Below, piece after piece: positions 35,272-43,985 of a stretch of DNA of 64,000 nt. Every line of letters starts with the position of its first letter. The stretch's first letter is position 1. Both the position numbers and the translations under genes were made by a program. The notes beneath the pieces were generated by a model that searched no databases, was not told the DNA's origin, and worked only from the letters and a program-made list of their open reading frames with translations. The stretch comes from Maritalea sp049801075. Lineage in GTDB: Bacteria; Pseudomonadota; Alphaproteobacteria; Rhizobiales; Devosiaceae. The stretch lies in the NCBI RefSeq assembly GCF_049801075.1, contig NZ_JBNAGG010000006.1, positions 1 to 64,000 on the forward strand, given 5' to 3'.

Positions 35272-36012
35272 ATGTCGGTAACGATTGATGATTTAATGCA
35301 ATTTTACCGGTCGCCGTTGGGGCGCATTTCCCGGCGGTTGATTGCGGATACCATGTTGCCCCTTGCGCCGGTGCAAGGGCAACGGGTGTTGGGTATTGGA
35401 TATGTTACGCCCTATCTCAGCCGCTTGCGGGCTGATGCAGAGCGGGTGATGGCCTTTATGCCGCAGCGCCAGGGCGTGACCCATTGGCCGCAGGATGCGC
35501 CAAGCCTTTCCGCCTTGGTGGACCCGCTTGAATTGCCTTTGACTGACAGTGCGGTCGATGTTGTGATTGCTATCCACGCGTTGGAGCATCTGTTCGATCT
35601 AGAAGAATTTATGCAAGAATTATGGCGTATCACTGCGCCGGGTGCGCGGGTGATTCTGGTTGTGCCCCGGCGACGAGGTTTTTGGGCGCAGCGCGATACT
35701 ACGCCTTTTGGCCATGGCCATCCATTTTCTCAAAACCAGTTGGCGCGTTTGCTTAAGGATCATTCCTTCACGCCGGAAGTTTGGCGCGAGGCGCTTTATT
35801 TGCCGCCGTCCAATTTTGCGCCGCTGCTTAAATCAGCTCGCTTATTTGAAACGCTTGGGCGCTTGTTGGGCTCCGGCCTTGCCGGAGTTATGTTGGTGCG
35901 GGCGCGTAAGGAAATGTATCCCGCTGTGACCCGCCGTCGTCGGGTGCCAAAATTTGCAAATGTACCGGGCTTGGTGTCGCAACCAGCTTGGCCCACTGGA
36001 CATTTGCGTTAA
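35272..36012 (+). CDS. SAM-dependent methyltransferase-like protein
   Basis: Protein of 246 residues from ATG 35272 (GAGGTGA upstream; ATG 35251 also in frame). C-terminal half of a class I methyltransferase fold is clear: AVDVVIAIHALEHLFDLEEFMQELWRITAPGARVILVVPRRRGFW. Motif I is degenerate: QRVLGIGYVTPYLSRL has only G-x-G before the loop where E/D-x-G-x-G-x-G is expected, so SAM binding may be altered. Similar proteins next to gloB are common in Hyphomicrobiales. Divergent from gloB with an 87-base gap. Substrate unknown. Confidence 0.78.
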   Translation: MSVTIDDLMQFYRSPLGRISRRLIADTMLPLAPVQGQRVLGIGYVTPYLSRLRADAERVMAFMPQRQGVTHWPQDAPSLSALVDPLELPLTDSAVDVVIAIHALEHLFDLEEFMQELWRITAPGARVILVVPRRRGFWAQRDTTPFGHGHPFSQNQLARLLKDHSFTPEVWREALYLPPSNFAPLLKSARLFETLGRLLGSGLAGVMLVRARKEMYPAVTRRRRVPKFANVPGLVSQPAWPTGHLR

Positions 36013-36120
36013 AGTCCGTTCGCCTTCCGCGATAAACACCAAAGGATAACAGAGTTTTCTTTGCGTCTTGGCAAGGCTTTGCCTATGGTGCGCCCGGCTA
36101 AATTCTTCAGGAAGAACAAA

Positions 36121-37215
36121 ATGTCAGACAAACCAATTGCACGTTCCTCGATTTTGGACATTGCCGCCTATAAGCCTGGCAAATCCAAATCACCAACTGG
36201 CCAGGCTTTGGCCAAGCTCTCCGCCAACGAGTCGCCTTTGGGCGCCAGCCCGAAAGCCATTCATGCCTATCGGGATTATGCGGAGAAGTTGGCGGAATAT
36301 CCGGATGGTGGCGCAACAGCCTTGCGCACGGCCATTGGTGAGGTGCATGGGTTGGACCCAAATCGCATCGGCGTAGGTGCAGGGTCAGATGAGATTTTGC
36401 ACTTATTGGCACAGGCTTATGTAGGCCCGGGCGATGAGACCTTGATGTCGCAATATGGCTTTTTGGTTTATCCTATCGTCACCAAAGCGGCGGGCGGCAC
36501 TTGCGTGCAGGCGTCTGAAATGGATTTAAAGGCGGATGTAGATGCGTTGCTTGCGGCGGTGACTGAGAAAACGCGTATTGTGTTTCTTGCCAATCCAAAC
36601 AATCCAACTGGCAGCTATTTGGATGCGGATGAAATTAATCGCCTGCATCAAGGGTTGCGCGCTGACATATTGTTGGTGCTTGACGCAGCTTATGCGGAAT
36701 ATGTGGATGCATCAGATTATGAGGCGGGCATCGCGCTTGTGAACCGCGCTGAGAATGTGGTGATGACCCGCACATTCTCCAAGATCGGTTTGGCGCATTT
36801 GCGTGTTGGCTGGTTCTATGGTCCGCCGCATATTTTGGATGTTTATAATCGGCTGCGTGGCCCGTTCAATGTGAATGGCATTGCGCAAGCTGCTGCGGAA
36901 GCGGCGGTTCAAGATGTTGAATTTACAGCAGAATTGAAACGCCACAATGCTGAGATGCGCGAACTATTGGTGCGCGAATTGCAGTCCAACCGCTTTAAAA
37001 CCTATCCAAGTCAGTGCAATTTTGTGTTGACCGAGTTTGCTGATGAGCCAGGGTTCACAGCGGCTGACGCCTTTAATCTATTGATGGAAAAGGGCCTGAT
37101 TGTGCGTGAAATGCACTCCTATGGCCTGCCCAATTGCTTGCGCATCTCCGTGGGGACTGAAGCGCAGATGAAATTGGTGATCCAAACGTTACAAGAAATG
37201 AGTGAACATGGCTGA
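36121..37215 (+). CDS. hisC: Histidinol-phosphate aminotransferase
   Basis: Class I/II PLP aminotransferase of 364 residues; ATG 36121 with AGGAAG upstream. Typical HisC parts: KLSANESPLGASPKAI, RIGVGAGSDEILHLLAQAY, FLANPNNPTGSY, LVLDAAYAEY (PLP contacts), and Schiff-base K221 in TRTFSKIGLAHLRVGW, with the following R as expected. It overlaps the prephenate/arogenate dehydrogenase gene by 8 bases. In alphaproteobacteria such HisC proteins can also act on aromatic keto acids, so a role in Tyr/Phe synthesis in addition to histidine is plausible. Confidence 0.92.
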   Translation: MSDKPIARSSILDIAAYKPGKSKSPTGQALAKLSANESPLGASPKAIHAYRDYAEKLAEYPDGGATALRTAIGEVHGLDPNRIGVGAGSDEILHLLAQAYVGPGDETLMSQYGFLVYPIVTKAAGGTCVQASEMDLKADVDALLAAVTEKTRIVFLANPNNPTGSYLDADEINRLHQGLRADILLVLDAAYAEYVDASDYEAGIALVNRAENVVMTRTFSKIGLAHLRVGWFYGPPHILDVYNRLRGPFNVNGIAQAAAEAAVQDVEFTAELKRHNAEMRELLVRELQSNRFKTYPSQCNFVLTEFADEPGFTAADAFNLLMEKGLIVREMHSYGLPNCLRISVGTEAQMKLVIQTLQEMSEHG

Positions 37216-38152
37216 GACCATTCAATTTGACCGTATTGCCATTATCGGGATTGGCTTGATCGGATCTTCTATTGCGCGTGCAATTTTGCGCGGCAATCTA
37301 ACCGCGGAGCTGGCGATTTCAGACGCTTCGCCGCAGCATTTGTCCGAAGCTGAGAAGCTTGAGTTGGGACATGCATTTCATCAAAACCCGCTGGATGCGG
37401 TGAAGGATGCAGATCTGGTGATCCTTTGTACGCCCGTTGGAACTTATCGCGAAATTGGCGAAAAGATCGCCCCGGGTTTGAAAGCGGGCGCGATTGTTTC
37501 TGATGTGGGCTCGGTAAAAGAACATGTGGTCAATTCGCTGCAAGATGTGCTGCCTGCTCATGTGGACTTTATTCCCGGGCACCCGATTTCGGGCACCGAA
37601 AAATCTGGCCCTGCAAGTGGCTTTGCGGAATTGTTTGATCATCGGTTTTGTGTTTTGACGCCCACGGACAATGCTGCGCAATTGTCCGTCGACCGGTTGA
37701 AAGCCTTTTGGGAAGCTATTGGTTCAGACGTGGAAATTATGGATGCAAAGCACCATGATTTAGTACTCGCGATCACCAGCCATGTGCCGCACTTGATTGC
37801 GTACAACATTGTGGGCACCGCTGATGATTTGGAAAGCGTAACAAAGTCAGAAGTGATCAAATTTTCTGCTGGTGGTTTTCGTGATTTTACGCGGATTGCT
37901 GCGTCCGACCCCATTATGTGGCGTGATGTTTTCCTCACCAACCGTGAAGCGGTGTTGGAGATGTTGGGGCGCTTTTTAGAAGATCTCAGCATGTTGCAAC
38001 GGGCTGTGCGCGATAGCGATGGCGAGATGCTGGAAGGCTTGTTTACCCGCACCCGCAATATTCGGCGTTCGATTATTGATGCGGGGCAGGAAACTGATGA
38101 GGCCGACTTTGGCCGGCACCATCGGGCAGAAGCTGATGAAGATCAGGCTTAG
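37208..38152 (+). CDS. tyrC: Prephenate/arogenate dehydrogenase
   Basis: NAD(P)-dependent enzyme of tyrosine synthesis, 314 residues from ATG 37208 (GTG 37202 possible). Rossmann loop IAIIGIGLIGSSIARAI near the N-terminus, then GTYREIGEKIAPGLKAGAIVSDVGSVK and the catalytic-histidine region FIPGHPISGTEKSGP. The helical C-terminal domain (about 175-290) contains SHVPHLIAYNIV and SGGFRDFTRIA, as in TyrA/TyrC. No ACT or chorismate mutase domain is fused. Translationally coupled to hisC. Prephenate versus arogenate preference cannot be told from sequence. Confidence 0.92.
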   Translation: MAETIQFDRIAIIGIGLIGSSIARAILRGNLTAELAISDASPQHLSEAEKLELGHAFHQNPLDAVKDADLVILCTPVGTYREIGEKIAPGLKAGAIVSDVGSVKEHVVNSLQDVLPAHVDFIPGHPISGTEKSGPASGFAELFDHRFCVLTPTDNAAQLSVDRLKAFWEAIGSDVEIMDAKHHDLVLAITSHVPHLIAYNIVGTADDLESVTKSEVIKFSAGGFRDFTRIAASDPIMWRDVFLTNREAVLEMLGRFLEDLSMLQRAVRDSDGEMLEGLFTRTRNIRRSIIDAGQETDEADFGRHHRAEADEDQA

Positions 38153-38161
38153 GTTTGTTGC

Positions 38162-39136
38162 CTAAAATAGGGCTGGCACCATATAGATTGGTGCCATGCC
38201 CAAGCTGATCACGCCTGCATTCGCCATCACGGGAATATTGTGGTTGCCCTCTTGATCGGGGGCACCAACAATAGCCGCGGCCATGGGGCCAAGGGCGGAC
38301 AGGTCGAACTGGCTGACAATATTTTGCGATTTTGTGCGCAAAATACCTTGCAAGAAACCTTGTTCAGTTAGGCCAAACTCACCATCGGCAGTCAGTGCAA
38401 TTTCTTGTGCTTCACTTTGCCCCAGCGGCACTATACGCCCTTTGGTTTCATATTTTGCGATCCGCAATTGCCCCTCTTCAGCAGCGAATTTTCGCAAAAT
38501 GTCGGGGAACATCCAATTGTTCAGATTTTGATCGAGCGTGGTGATTTCCGCTTCAATTTGCGTGTCCAATGTTTCCACGCCCATTTGTGGGCTTTGTACA
38601 TTTTTGAAAGTTGCGTAGGCGAAAAAGCCGCTATCCTTTTCTGCATGGGCCAAGAGATGCGCTTCGATCAAATCGGCATTAGCGACATCTACTGTGCCGA
38701 TCAATTGATCCGACCAGACAGGCTTGAGCAATTGAGCAGAAACCCGCTGTAGTTGCATGGAGAAATTGGCGCGCGCGCTGGCTTCGGCCTTTTCGAACCG
38801 CAATTGTTTTTTGGCACCAGTAAAGGCGTTTTCATATTCGATGGGGCCTTCAAGGAACGCCAGGATATGGGTCGGGCGATAAAAAAGTGCAGTCGCCTCA
38901 ATCTTTGGAATAGAGATGGTTGCATCGCCCGAGTGTAGGGTCGCGTTCATGCAGCGTACATCAAAACGGAAGGGGAAACCAGAAACGCTGCGGTCAGCAC
39001 ATTCGAGGTTTAATTCCGGATCATCAATGGCCGTTTGAATTTGCTGATCAATTTGTCGCGCCACGAAAAACCACGCAGCCGCAACTGCCCCGCACACGAA
39101 AATTATTGCCGCCAGCATGATTTTGAATTTTGCCAT
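38162..39136 (-). CDS. DUF2125 family exported protein
   Basis: Protein of 324 residues from ATG 39136 (AGGA upstream). N-terminal hydrophobic helix (about 5-25, IMLAAIIFVCGAVAAAWFF) acts as signal anchor, so the rest is periplasmic. The segment DRSVSGFPFRFDVRCMNATLHS is the family hallmark of DUF2125, found mostly in alphaproteobacteria and beginning W-x-x-x-x-x-x-I-x-x-x-I. Function unknown; beta-rich sequence suggests an envelope role. Convergent with tyrC, 9 bases apart, an arrangement often seen in related genomes as far as I recall. Confidence 0.85.
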   Translation of the reverse strand: MAKFKIMLAAIIFVCGAVAAAWFFVARQIDQQIQTAIDDPELNLECADRSVSGFPFRFDVRCMNATLHSGDATISIPKIEATALFYRPTHILAFLEGPIEYENAFTGAKKQLRFEKAEASARANFSMQLQRVSAQLLKPVWSDQLIGTVDVANADLIEAHLLAHAEKDSGFFAYATFKNVQSPQMGVETLDTQIEAEITTLDQNLNNWMFPDILRKFAAEEGQLRIAKYETKGRIVPLGQSEAQEIALTADGEFGLTEQGFLQGILRTKSQNIVSQFDLSALGPMAAAIVGAPDQEGNHNIPVMANAGVISLGMAPIYMVPALF

Positions 39137-39245
39137 GATCAAATCCTAACGATTGTGCGGCGTTCGTTTGCGCACGCCTTGTGTCTTTAAAGAGAAGTTT
39201 GTACATCTCAATGATGGTTTTTCAAACAGGTGATTTGGCGAATTG

Positions 39246-39764
39246 ATGGGAAAGTGGGTTTTCGGCTACGGCTCCTTAATTTGGCACCCCGGTTTTGAGT
39301 TTTTGACCAAAAGCCCTGCCTTGTTGCGTGGGGCGCATCGCCAGCTGTGTATTTATTCCTTCACGCACCGCGGTACGGAAGATTGTCCTGGGTTGGTTTT
39401 TGGGCTCGACCGCGGTGGGGCATGTCGAGGCATGGCATTTGAAGTTGATCCCCATCTTTGGGATAAAACCTATGCCTATTTGCACGCGCGAGAGCAGCAA
39501 AATGGTGTTTATCGGGAAACGTCGCGCCGCATTGCTTTGGATGATGGACGGCATGTAGATGCGCTGGTTTATTTGGCAGATCCTCGCCACAGGCAATATG
39601 CTGGGCGGCTTGATCATGATGAGCAGCTGAAGTTGGTGCGGCAAGGGCAGGGACAGGCTGGCCCCAACGTGGATTATGTGGTGAATACCTATGCCCATTT
39701 GGTGGACATGGGTATTCAAGACCATGGATTAGACGCCTTGGTGCGCGCACTCAAGCACGGTTAG
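39246..39764 (+). CDS. ChaC-type gamma-glutamylcyclotransferase
   Basis: Cytoplasmic protein of 172 residues; ATG 39246 follows a TTG and has AGGTGA about 12 bases upstream. Begins MGKWVFGYGSLIWHPGFEF, the YGSL substrate loop of the ChaC/gamma-GCT fold, with catalytic Glu likely in LHAREQQNGVYRET (family Y-L-x-x-R-E). GLVFGLDRGGACRGMAFEV is also typical. ChaC enzymes degrade glutathione to 5-oxoproline and Cys-Gly. Single gene, divergent from DUF2125. Confidence 0.9.
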   Translation: MGKWVFGYGSLIWHPGFEFLTKSPALLRGAHRQLCIYSFTHRGTEDCPGLVFGLDRGGACRGMAFEVDPHLWDKTYAYLHAREQQNGVYRETSRRIALDDGRHVDALVYLADPRHRQYAGRLDHDEQLKLVRQGQGQAGPNVDYVVNTYAHLVDMGIQDHGLDALVRALKHG

Positions 39765-39793
39765 CGCGCGCCATTTCACTTTATTTGTTAGAG

Positions 39794-39822
39794 TAAAAAG
39801 CCCGTGCCTTAAGCGGCGCGGG
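39794..39822 (-). terminator. Terminator overlapping the end of the orphan gene
   Basis: Arms CCCGTGCC (39801-39808) and GGCGCGGG (39815-39822) form an 8-pair stem; on the minus strand it is followed by CTTTTTAC. The stop codon of the minus-strand gene lies in the loop. Confidence 0.6.
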
Positions 39823-40243
39823 GCAGTTCGTGGTGGGTGCGTGTCAAATCCCAGCTGATCAAGCTTTGAGCCGCCAAATCTTCAATATCGATGATATAGG
39901 CTTTATCCGCTTTGTTGACCACATCCATGAATTCGGCCCGATTGGGTTGATCGTGCACAAGGCTTTGGCCTGAGCCGACCCAAACAACGTCTTCGCCTGT
40001 GGAGGAGCTTACACTGAGCAAGCAGACTTGATCGTCGCGAATGCGGAGTTTTTCTAGTGTCGCGGGCTGGGCTTTATATGTTTTGCCTGACCGGCCTACA
40101 AAGGACACCGGGCTATCTTCAGCCGTATCTTGATGATGTTCAGCGATGTAGGATGATTTGGTTGATATCTCGAAAGGCGAGATACACAACTCTTCTGCGT
40201 CAAATTGAGCAGAATCAAATGAGTAAAGTGTTCCTTCAGTCAT
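39809..40243 (-). CDS. Hypothetical protein, family not recognised
   Basis: Predicted soluble acidic protein of 144 residues from ATG 40243, with GCGAGGC upstream. No signal peptide, membrane helix or metal motif. Two cysteines (EELCISP, DQVCLLS). The middle (VGRSGKTYKAQPATLEKLRIRDDQVCLLSVSSSTGEDVVWVGSGQSLV when read in pieces) looks like beta strands of a small barrel or PAS-like fold, and the C-terminal half is helical (FMDVVNKADKAYIIDIEDLAAQSLISWDL). Coding character and a good ribosome binding site support a real gene. Function unknown. Confidence 0.65.
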   Translation of the reverse strand: MTEGTLYSFDSAQFDAEELCISPFEISTKSSYIAEHHQDTAEDSPVSFVGRSGKTYKAQPATLEKLRIRDDQVCLLSVSSSTGEDVVWVGSGQSLVHDQPNRAEFMDVVNKADKAYIIDIEDLAAQSLISWDLTRTHHELPRAA

Positions 40244-40383
40244 AAACTGCCTCGCAAGGTTCCCCAACTTCGTATGGCATCGCGGTACGGAACAAAACTA
40301 GAACAAAATCCGCGTAGAGTCAATTTCTTTATAATATGATCTATATCTATTGATTATGGCAGGAGTTTGTCAATATCTAGTAG

Positions 40384-41175
40384 TTATGCGGATCGGCGTT
40401 GATCGATGCGATTTTGGAACGCTTCCGAGATTGGCAGGCTGATTCCGTTTTCCAGATCCTCAAAGATCATTTTTTCGGTTTCAGTTTCGATAACCCGTTG
40501 CAATTCGGCATGAAATTCGTCCGCATCCAATCCGGGTTGGATTGGTTTTAAATAGCGAGCGCGGGCAGTGCCGGGCCACAGCACATGCGAATTTCGTGGC
40601 CAATAAAGCCCTGACGTCAGCGCCACGGGAACAACAGGTATGTTCAACTCCGTATATAGTTTCACGATGCCCCATTTATAATTGGGCTCGGCCAATGGTG
40701 CTTTGCGGGTGCCTTCGGGATAGATCACAATCCGGCAATCATGCTTGATTGCCTCTTTGGATTGCTCAATCATTTGCGGCAACGCCTCACGGCCCTTTTT
40801 CCTGTTCACAGAAATGGTGTGGAAGTTGCGCGCCGCCCAGCCGAAAAACGGAATGTCCAGCAATTGCTTTTTGGCGATGAAAGAAGGACGGCGGCCCGTG
40901 GCGGGCAAAAGCGCAAATATATCCCAGTCTGACTGGTGTTTTGAGGCGATGATGAATGGCCCGTCAGGCAAGTTTTCCTCACCCTCAATTTTCGATTTGA
41001 TGCCGACAAAGATGCGTAGGAAAAACAGATTGGATTGGTACCAAAGCCAAACGATTGGATAGCCAGAAAATTTGGGTGCAACCAAGGAATAAAGCCCCAT
41101 TGGAATCGCCAAAATTGTGGTGACACCGATGAAAAACACATAAAAAAGTAGCGAGCGGATGGTTTGCACAATCAT
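40384..41175 (-). CDS. plsC: 1-acyl-sn-glycerol-3-phosphate acyltransferase
   Basis: Membrane-associated enzyme of 263 residues adding the second acyl chain in phosphatidate synthesis. N-terminal hydrophobic segment (about 5-35). The acyltransferase motifs are in order: ASKHQSDWDIFALL (H-x4-D), GWAARNFHTISVNRKKG, VIYPEGTRKAPLAEPNYKWG (E-G-T-R) and VPVALTSGLYWPR. Downstream of ftsX on the same strand with a 33-base gap, so probably the last gene of an ftsE-ftsX-plsC transcript, an arrangement known in alphaproteobacteria. Confidence 0.93.
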   Translation of the reverse strand: MIVQTIRSLLFYVFFIGVTTILAIPMGLYSLVAPKFSGYPIVWLWYQSNLFFLRIFVGIKSKIEGEENLPDGPFIIASKHQSDWDIFALLPATGRRPSFIAKKQLLDIPFFGWAARNFHTISVNRKKGREALPQMIEQSKEAIKHDCRIVIYPEGTRKAPLAEPNYKWGIVKLYTELNIPVVPVALTSGLYWPRNSHVLWPGTARARYLKPIQPGLDADEFHAELQRVIETETEKMIFEDLENGISLPISEAFQNRIDQRRSA

Positions 41176-41208
41176 GTTGCAGCCTATCGAATCAGGTCCA
41201 AGCAGGGA

Positions 41209-42135
41209 TTAAGGCGCAACCTGCGCCAAAAAGCGGTGTACTGTAATCCGTGAGGTTGCGCTTGTCAGCCCAGCAATGATCGCCACAACGATCAATAGGC
41301 CAAAAATACCTAGCCATCCCAATGAAAATTGACCGAACAAGAGTTCTATTTGCTCAGCATTTTGGCTGGGCAGCAGGTAATTGGTAATCACGCCTGCCAA
41401 GATGAAGAAGATGAGAGCAGCGACGCCGCCAACTGCGCCACCCTGCATGCCAATGGAAAGAAAACGCGTTTGGAAAGCGCGGGCAATGAAGCGATCTGAC
41501 GCGCCGATGAAGTGCAGCACGTCTACAATTTCACGGTTGGATGCCATGGCGCCATTGGTAGCAAAAATGACCGCCAAAATAGTCGCTGCCATGATCAACA
41601 TCAGTGCCAAGAGGCCGGAGAATACAATCGTGCCAGACATGGCATTGAGTTTTTGTTGCCACGCTTTGTGTGTATCAATGCTTGATCCTGGGAGGGATTG
41701 GGTGAGCTTCTCTTCTAAGGCCGCCTGGTCAAACGCGTTTGGGTTGGTGAGGTGCACCACTATCAAGCGGGGCAGATCAAAGCCTTCCAAATCAAACTCG
41801 TCACCAAGCCACGGCGCCAAAAGGCGTTCGCTATCTTCAATGGTCAATTCACGGGCGCTGCCAACACCGGGGCTGTCCAACGCCAAGCTGATGGCTGTGC
41901 GCACATTCGATGTCATCTCATCGCCGTCAACTGGCTGGAGTTGAATGGTAATTTCGCGCCCCACCTCAGAAGACCATGCGACAGCGGAATTTTGCACCAG
42001 ATAAACCGCCCCAAAGGTGACACAGCTCAAAAAGGTCATGATCGCGACCAGCAGAGCAAGGGTGCGCCCCGCAATTGAAGAGCGCGGAACGATGGCGATT
42101 TCAGCGCGGTTGCGGTTCAGAAATTCTTCAATCAT
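41209..42135 (-). CDS. ftsX: Cell division protein FtsX
   Basis: Inner-membrane partner of FtsE, 308 residues, with four membrane helices: about 26-48 (RTLALLVAIMTFLSCVTFGAVYLV), about 165-190, about 220-245 and about 270-295. Between helices 1 and 2 is the periplasmic loop that in other bacteria contacts peptidoglycan hydrolase activators. The C-terminal permease core is FtsX/MacB-like (IVDVLHFIGASDRFIARAFQTRFLSIGMQGG). Start overlaps the ftsE stop by 8 bases. Confidence 0.9.
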   Translation of the reverse strand: MIEEFLNRNRAEIAIVPRSSIAGRTLALLVAIMTFLSCVTFGAVYLVQNSAVAWSSEVGREITIQLQPVDGDEMTSNVRTAISLALDSPGVGSARELTIEDSERLLAPWLGDEFDLEGFDLPRLIVVHLTNPNAFDQAALEEKLTQSLPGSSIDTHKAWQQKLNAMSGTIVFSGLLALMLIMAATILAVIFATNGAMASNREIVDVLHFIGASDRFIARAFQTRFLSIGMQGGAVGGVAALIFFILAGVITNYLLPSQNAEQIELLFGQFSLGWLGIFGLLIVVAIIAGLTSATSRITVHRFLAQVAP

Positions 42136-42787
42136 GAATGCTCACCTCACCATTTTGCAGCTGCAATCTGGGGAATCTGAATTGGTCCAATAAATGCAGT
42201 TCGTGTGTGGCCAAGATAATGGTTGTGCCCATGCGGTTAAGTTCAACGAATAGGTGCAACAAGCGCTCTGCCAATTCCGGATCTACATTGCCGGTTGGTT
42301 CGTCGGCCAGCAAAAGCTCTGGCTTGGCGATGACGGCGCGGGCGATGGCCGCACGTTGTTTTTCGCCGCCAGACAATAATTCTGGGCGGGCGTTAATTTG
42401 ATGGCCGAGCCCGACCCAATCCAAAAGCTCTTGCACATTGGACCGGTATGATGCTTCTGGCTCGCCGCGCACCGCCAAAGGCAGAGCCACATTTTCAAAG
42501 GTGGTGAGATGCTCGAGCAGGCGGAATTCTTGAAACACAATGCCGATATGTTGGCGCATGGCCATTAGGGCTTCTTTGTCCAGTCCTGCAACATCTTTGC
42601 CAAACATGTTGAGCCGACCTGAGCTGGGGCGCAACGACAGCAAAAGCAGCCGCAAAAGCGACGTTTTACCTGCCCCGGAAGGGCCTGTTAGAAAATGAAA
42701 GGAACCGGGGTCAATTTTGAAATTGAGATTTTTCAGAATCTCTGGACCTGTGCCGTAATGCAGACCCACATTATCAAATTCGATCAC
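42128..42787 (-). CDS. ftsE: Cell division ATP-binding protein FtsE
   Basis: ATPase of 219 residues controlling septal peptidoglycan hydrolysis with FtsX. The GTG at 42787 is chosen: GGGAG lies six bases upstream and the protein starts MIEFDNVGLHYGTG as FtsE proteins do; a GTG at 42805 is the longer alternative. Walker A is GPSGAGKTSLL (about 35-43), the Q-loop VFQEFRLLEHLTTFENVALPL, the signature LSGGEKQR and Walker B LLADEPTGNVDP. H-loop is LATHELHLL. Confidence 0.93.
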   Translation of the reverse strand: MIEFDNVGLHYGTGPEILKNLNFKIDPGSFHFLTGPSGAGKTSLLRLLLLSLRPSSGRLNMFGKDVAGLDKEALMAMRQHIGIVFQEFRLLEHLTTFENVALPLAVRGEPEASYRSNVQELLDWVGLGHQINARPELLSGGEKQRAAIARAVIAKPELLLADEPTGNVDPELAERLLHLFVELNRMGTTIILATHELHLLDQFRFPRLQLQNGEVSIHD

Positions 42788-42932
42788 TGGCAACTCCCGA
42801 ATCACTATTTGGCAACCATGTTAGCAGTGATGAAGCATTGTTTGGGCGAAAGCTAGTCCGGTTTTTTCGGAGTGTTAAGATTCTGCGGTCTAAGATGCAT
42901 CTAAGTGTTGGAAGAAGTGTCTTAAAGAACCC

Positions 42933-43949
42933 ATGATCATTGTATGCCCAAATTGTAGCGCCGAATATGAGGTGGCTGATCAAGCCATTGGTGAGAGCGG
43001 CCGGGTGGTGCAGTGCGCGAGCTGCGCGCAATCATGGCGTGCCAAACAAGCGCCACCAAAGCCAAAACCGGTTGAGGTTCGCGAAGTTGAATTGGCAGAT
43101 GATTCGGACGATTTTGCCCGTTTGCTTGATGATGCGATGCAGGAAGAGGGTTTAGACCCGATCAAGCGCGAAGCGCAAAAGAAAAAGACGGCCAACGAAG
43201 AAAATGGTTCGGAAAAGAACCAAGATGCGAACCAAACTGAAGATGAAGCAGCTCTTGATCGTGAAATAGAGTCGTTGGACGCTGGCGAAGCCGCGCTTGA
43301 TGATGAAGGCGATGCTTCAGGCGAGGGAAAATCTGGCAAGGGTGCCGGAAAACTCGAAGCACTTGGCGAAGATAATGCCATGGAATCAGCGTCTTACGCT
43401 ACTCGTCGCCGAACGCGGATCGACCGGATGAAACGGGCGCGGCGCGTGGCAAAACGCCACCGAGATATTGCCCGTGGTCTACCGATGGCGCGCACCCGCC
43501 GCATGATCACCACCACCTGTTTGGCGCTTAGTGCCGCTATCCTTTTGGGGCTGTTTTCGTTCCGTGTTGAAGTGGTGCGCCTCTACCCGGAGATGGCCAG
43601 CCTATATAGGCTTTTCGGGACAAATGTGAATGTTGTTGGACTTGATTTTGCAAATGTGCGTACAATTCGCTCGTGGAAGGACGGACATGAGGTCCTGAAC
43701 GTGACGGGTGACATTCAAAATGTGACCAGCAAAATAGCATATTTACCTCCCATTAGGGTGGCGCTGGTTAGAGATGACGAAACTGTCATCTACGAATGGA
43801 ACATGACACCGGGCGTATCCGTCTTAGAGGCTGGTGGTTCTTTTGAGTTTTCAACTCAATTGTTGTCACCGCCAAATGATGTGCGTCGTGTGAAGCTATC
43901 ATTTCTGGATTGGCAGTCTGGCAAAGCAAGAATTTCCAATTCAGAATAA
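42933..43949 (+). CDS. Zinc-ribbon (MJ0042) membrane protein, DUF3426-like
   Basis: Protein of 338 residues from ATG 42933, divergent from ftsE. It starts with a zinc ribbon of the MJ0042 family (C5, C8, C28, C31 in IIVCPNCSAEYEV and VVQCASCAQSWRA). Residues about 50-150 are a charged, acidic low-complexity linker, followed by an Arg-rich patch (TRRRTRIDRMKRARRVAKRH) and one membrane helix (about 192-212). The C-terminal 120 residues look like an FxLD/DUF3426-type beta domain (HEVLNVTGDIQNVTSKIAYLPPIRVALVRDDE). Family common in alphaproteobacteria beside ftsEX; precise function unknown. Confidence 0.85.
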   Translation: MIIVCPNCSAEYEVADQAIGESGRVVQCASCAQSWRAKQAPPKPKPVEVREVELADDSDDFARLLDDAMQEEGLDPIKREAQKKKTANEENGSEKNQDANQTEDEAALDREIESLDAGEAALDDEGDASGEGKSGKGAGKLEALGEDNAMESASYATRRRTRIDRMKRARRVAKRHRDIARGLPMARTRRMITTTCLALSAAILLGLFSFRVEVVRLYPEMASLYRLFGTNVNVVGLDFANVRTIRSWKDGHEVLNVTGDIQNVTSKIAYLPPIRVALVRDDETVIYEWNMTPGVSVLEAGGSFEFSTQLLSPPNDVRRVKLSFLDWQSGKARISNSE

Positions 43950-43985
43950 TAATAAAAACAGGACGTGGGTAAGGAGTATTGGGTA

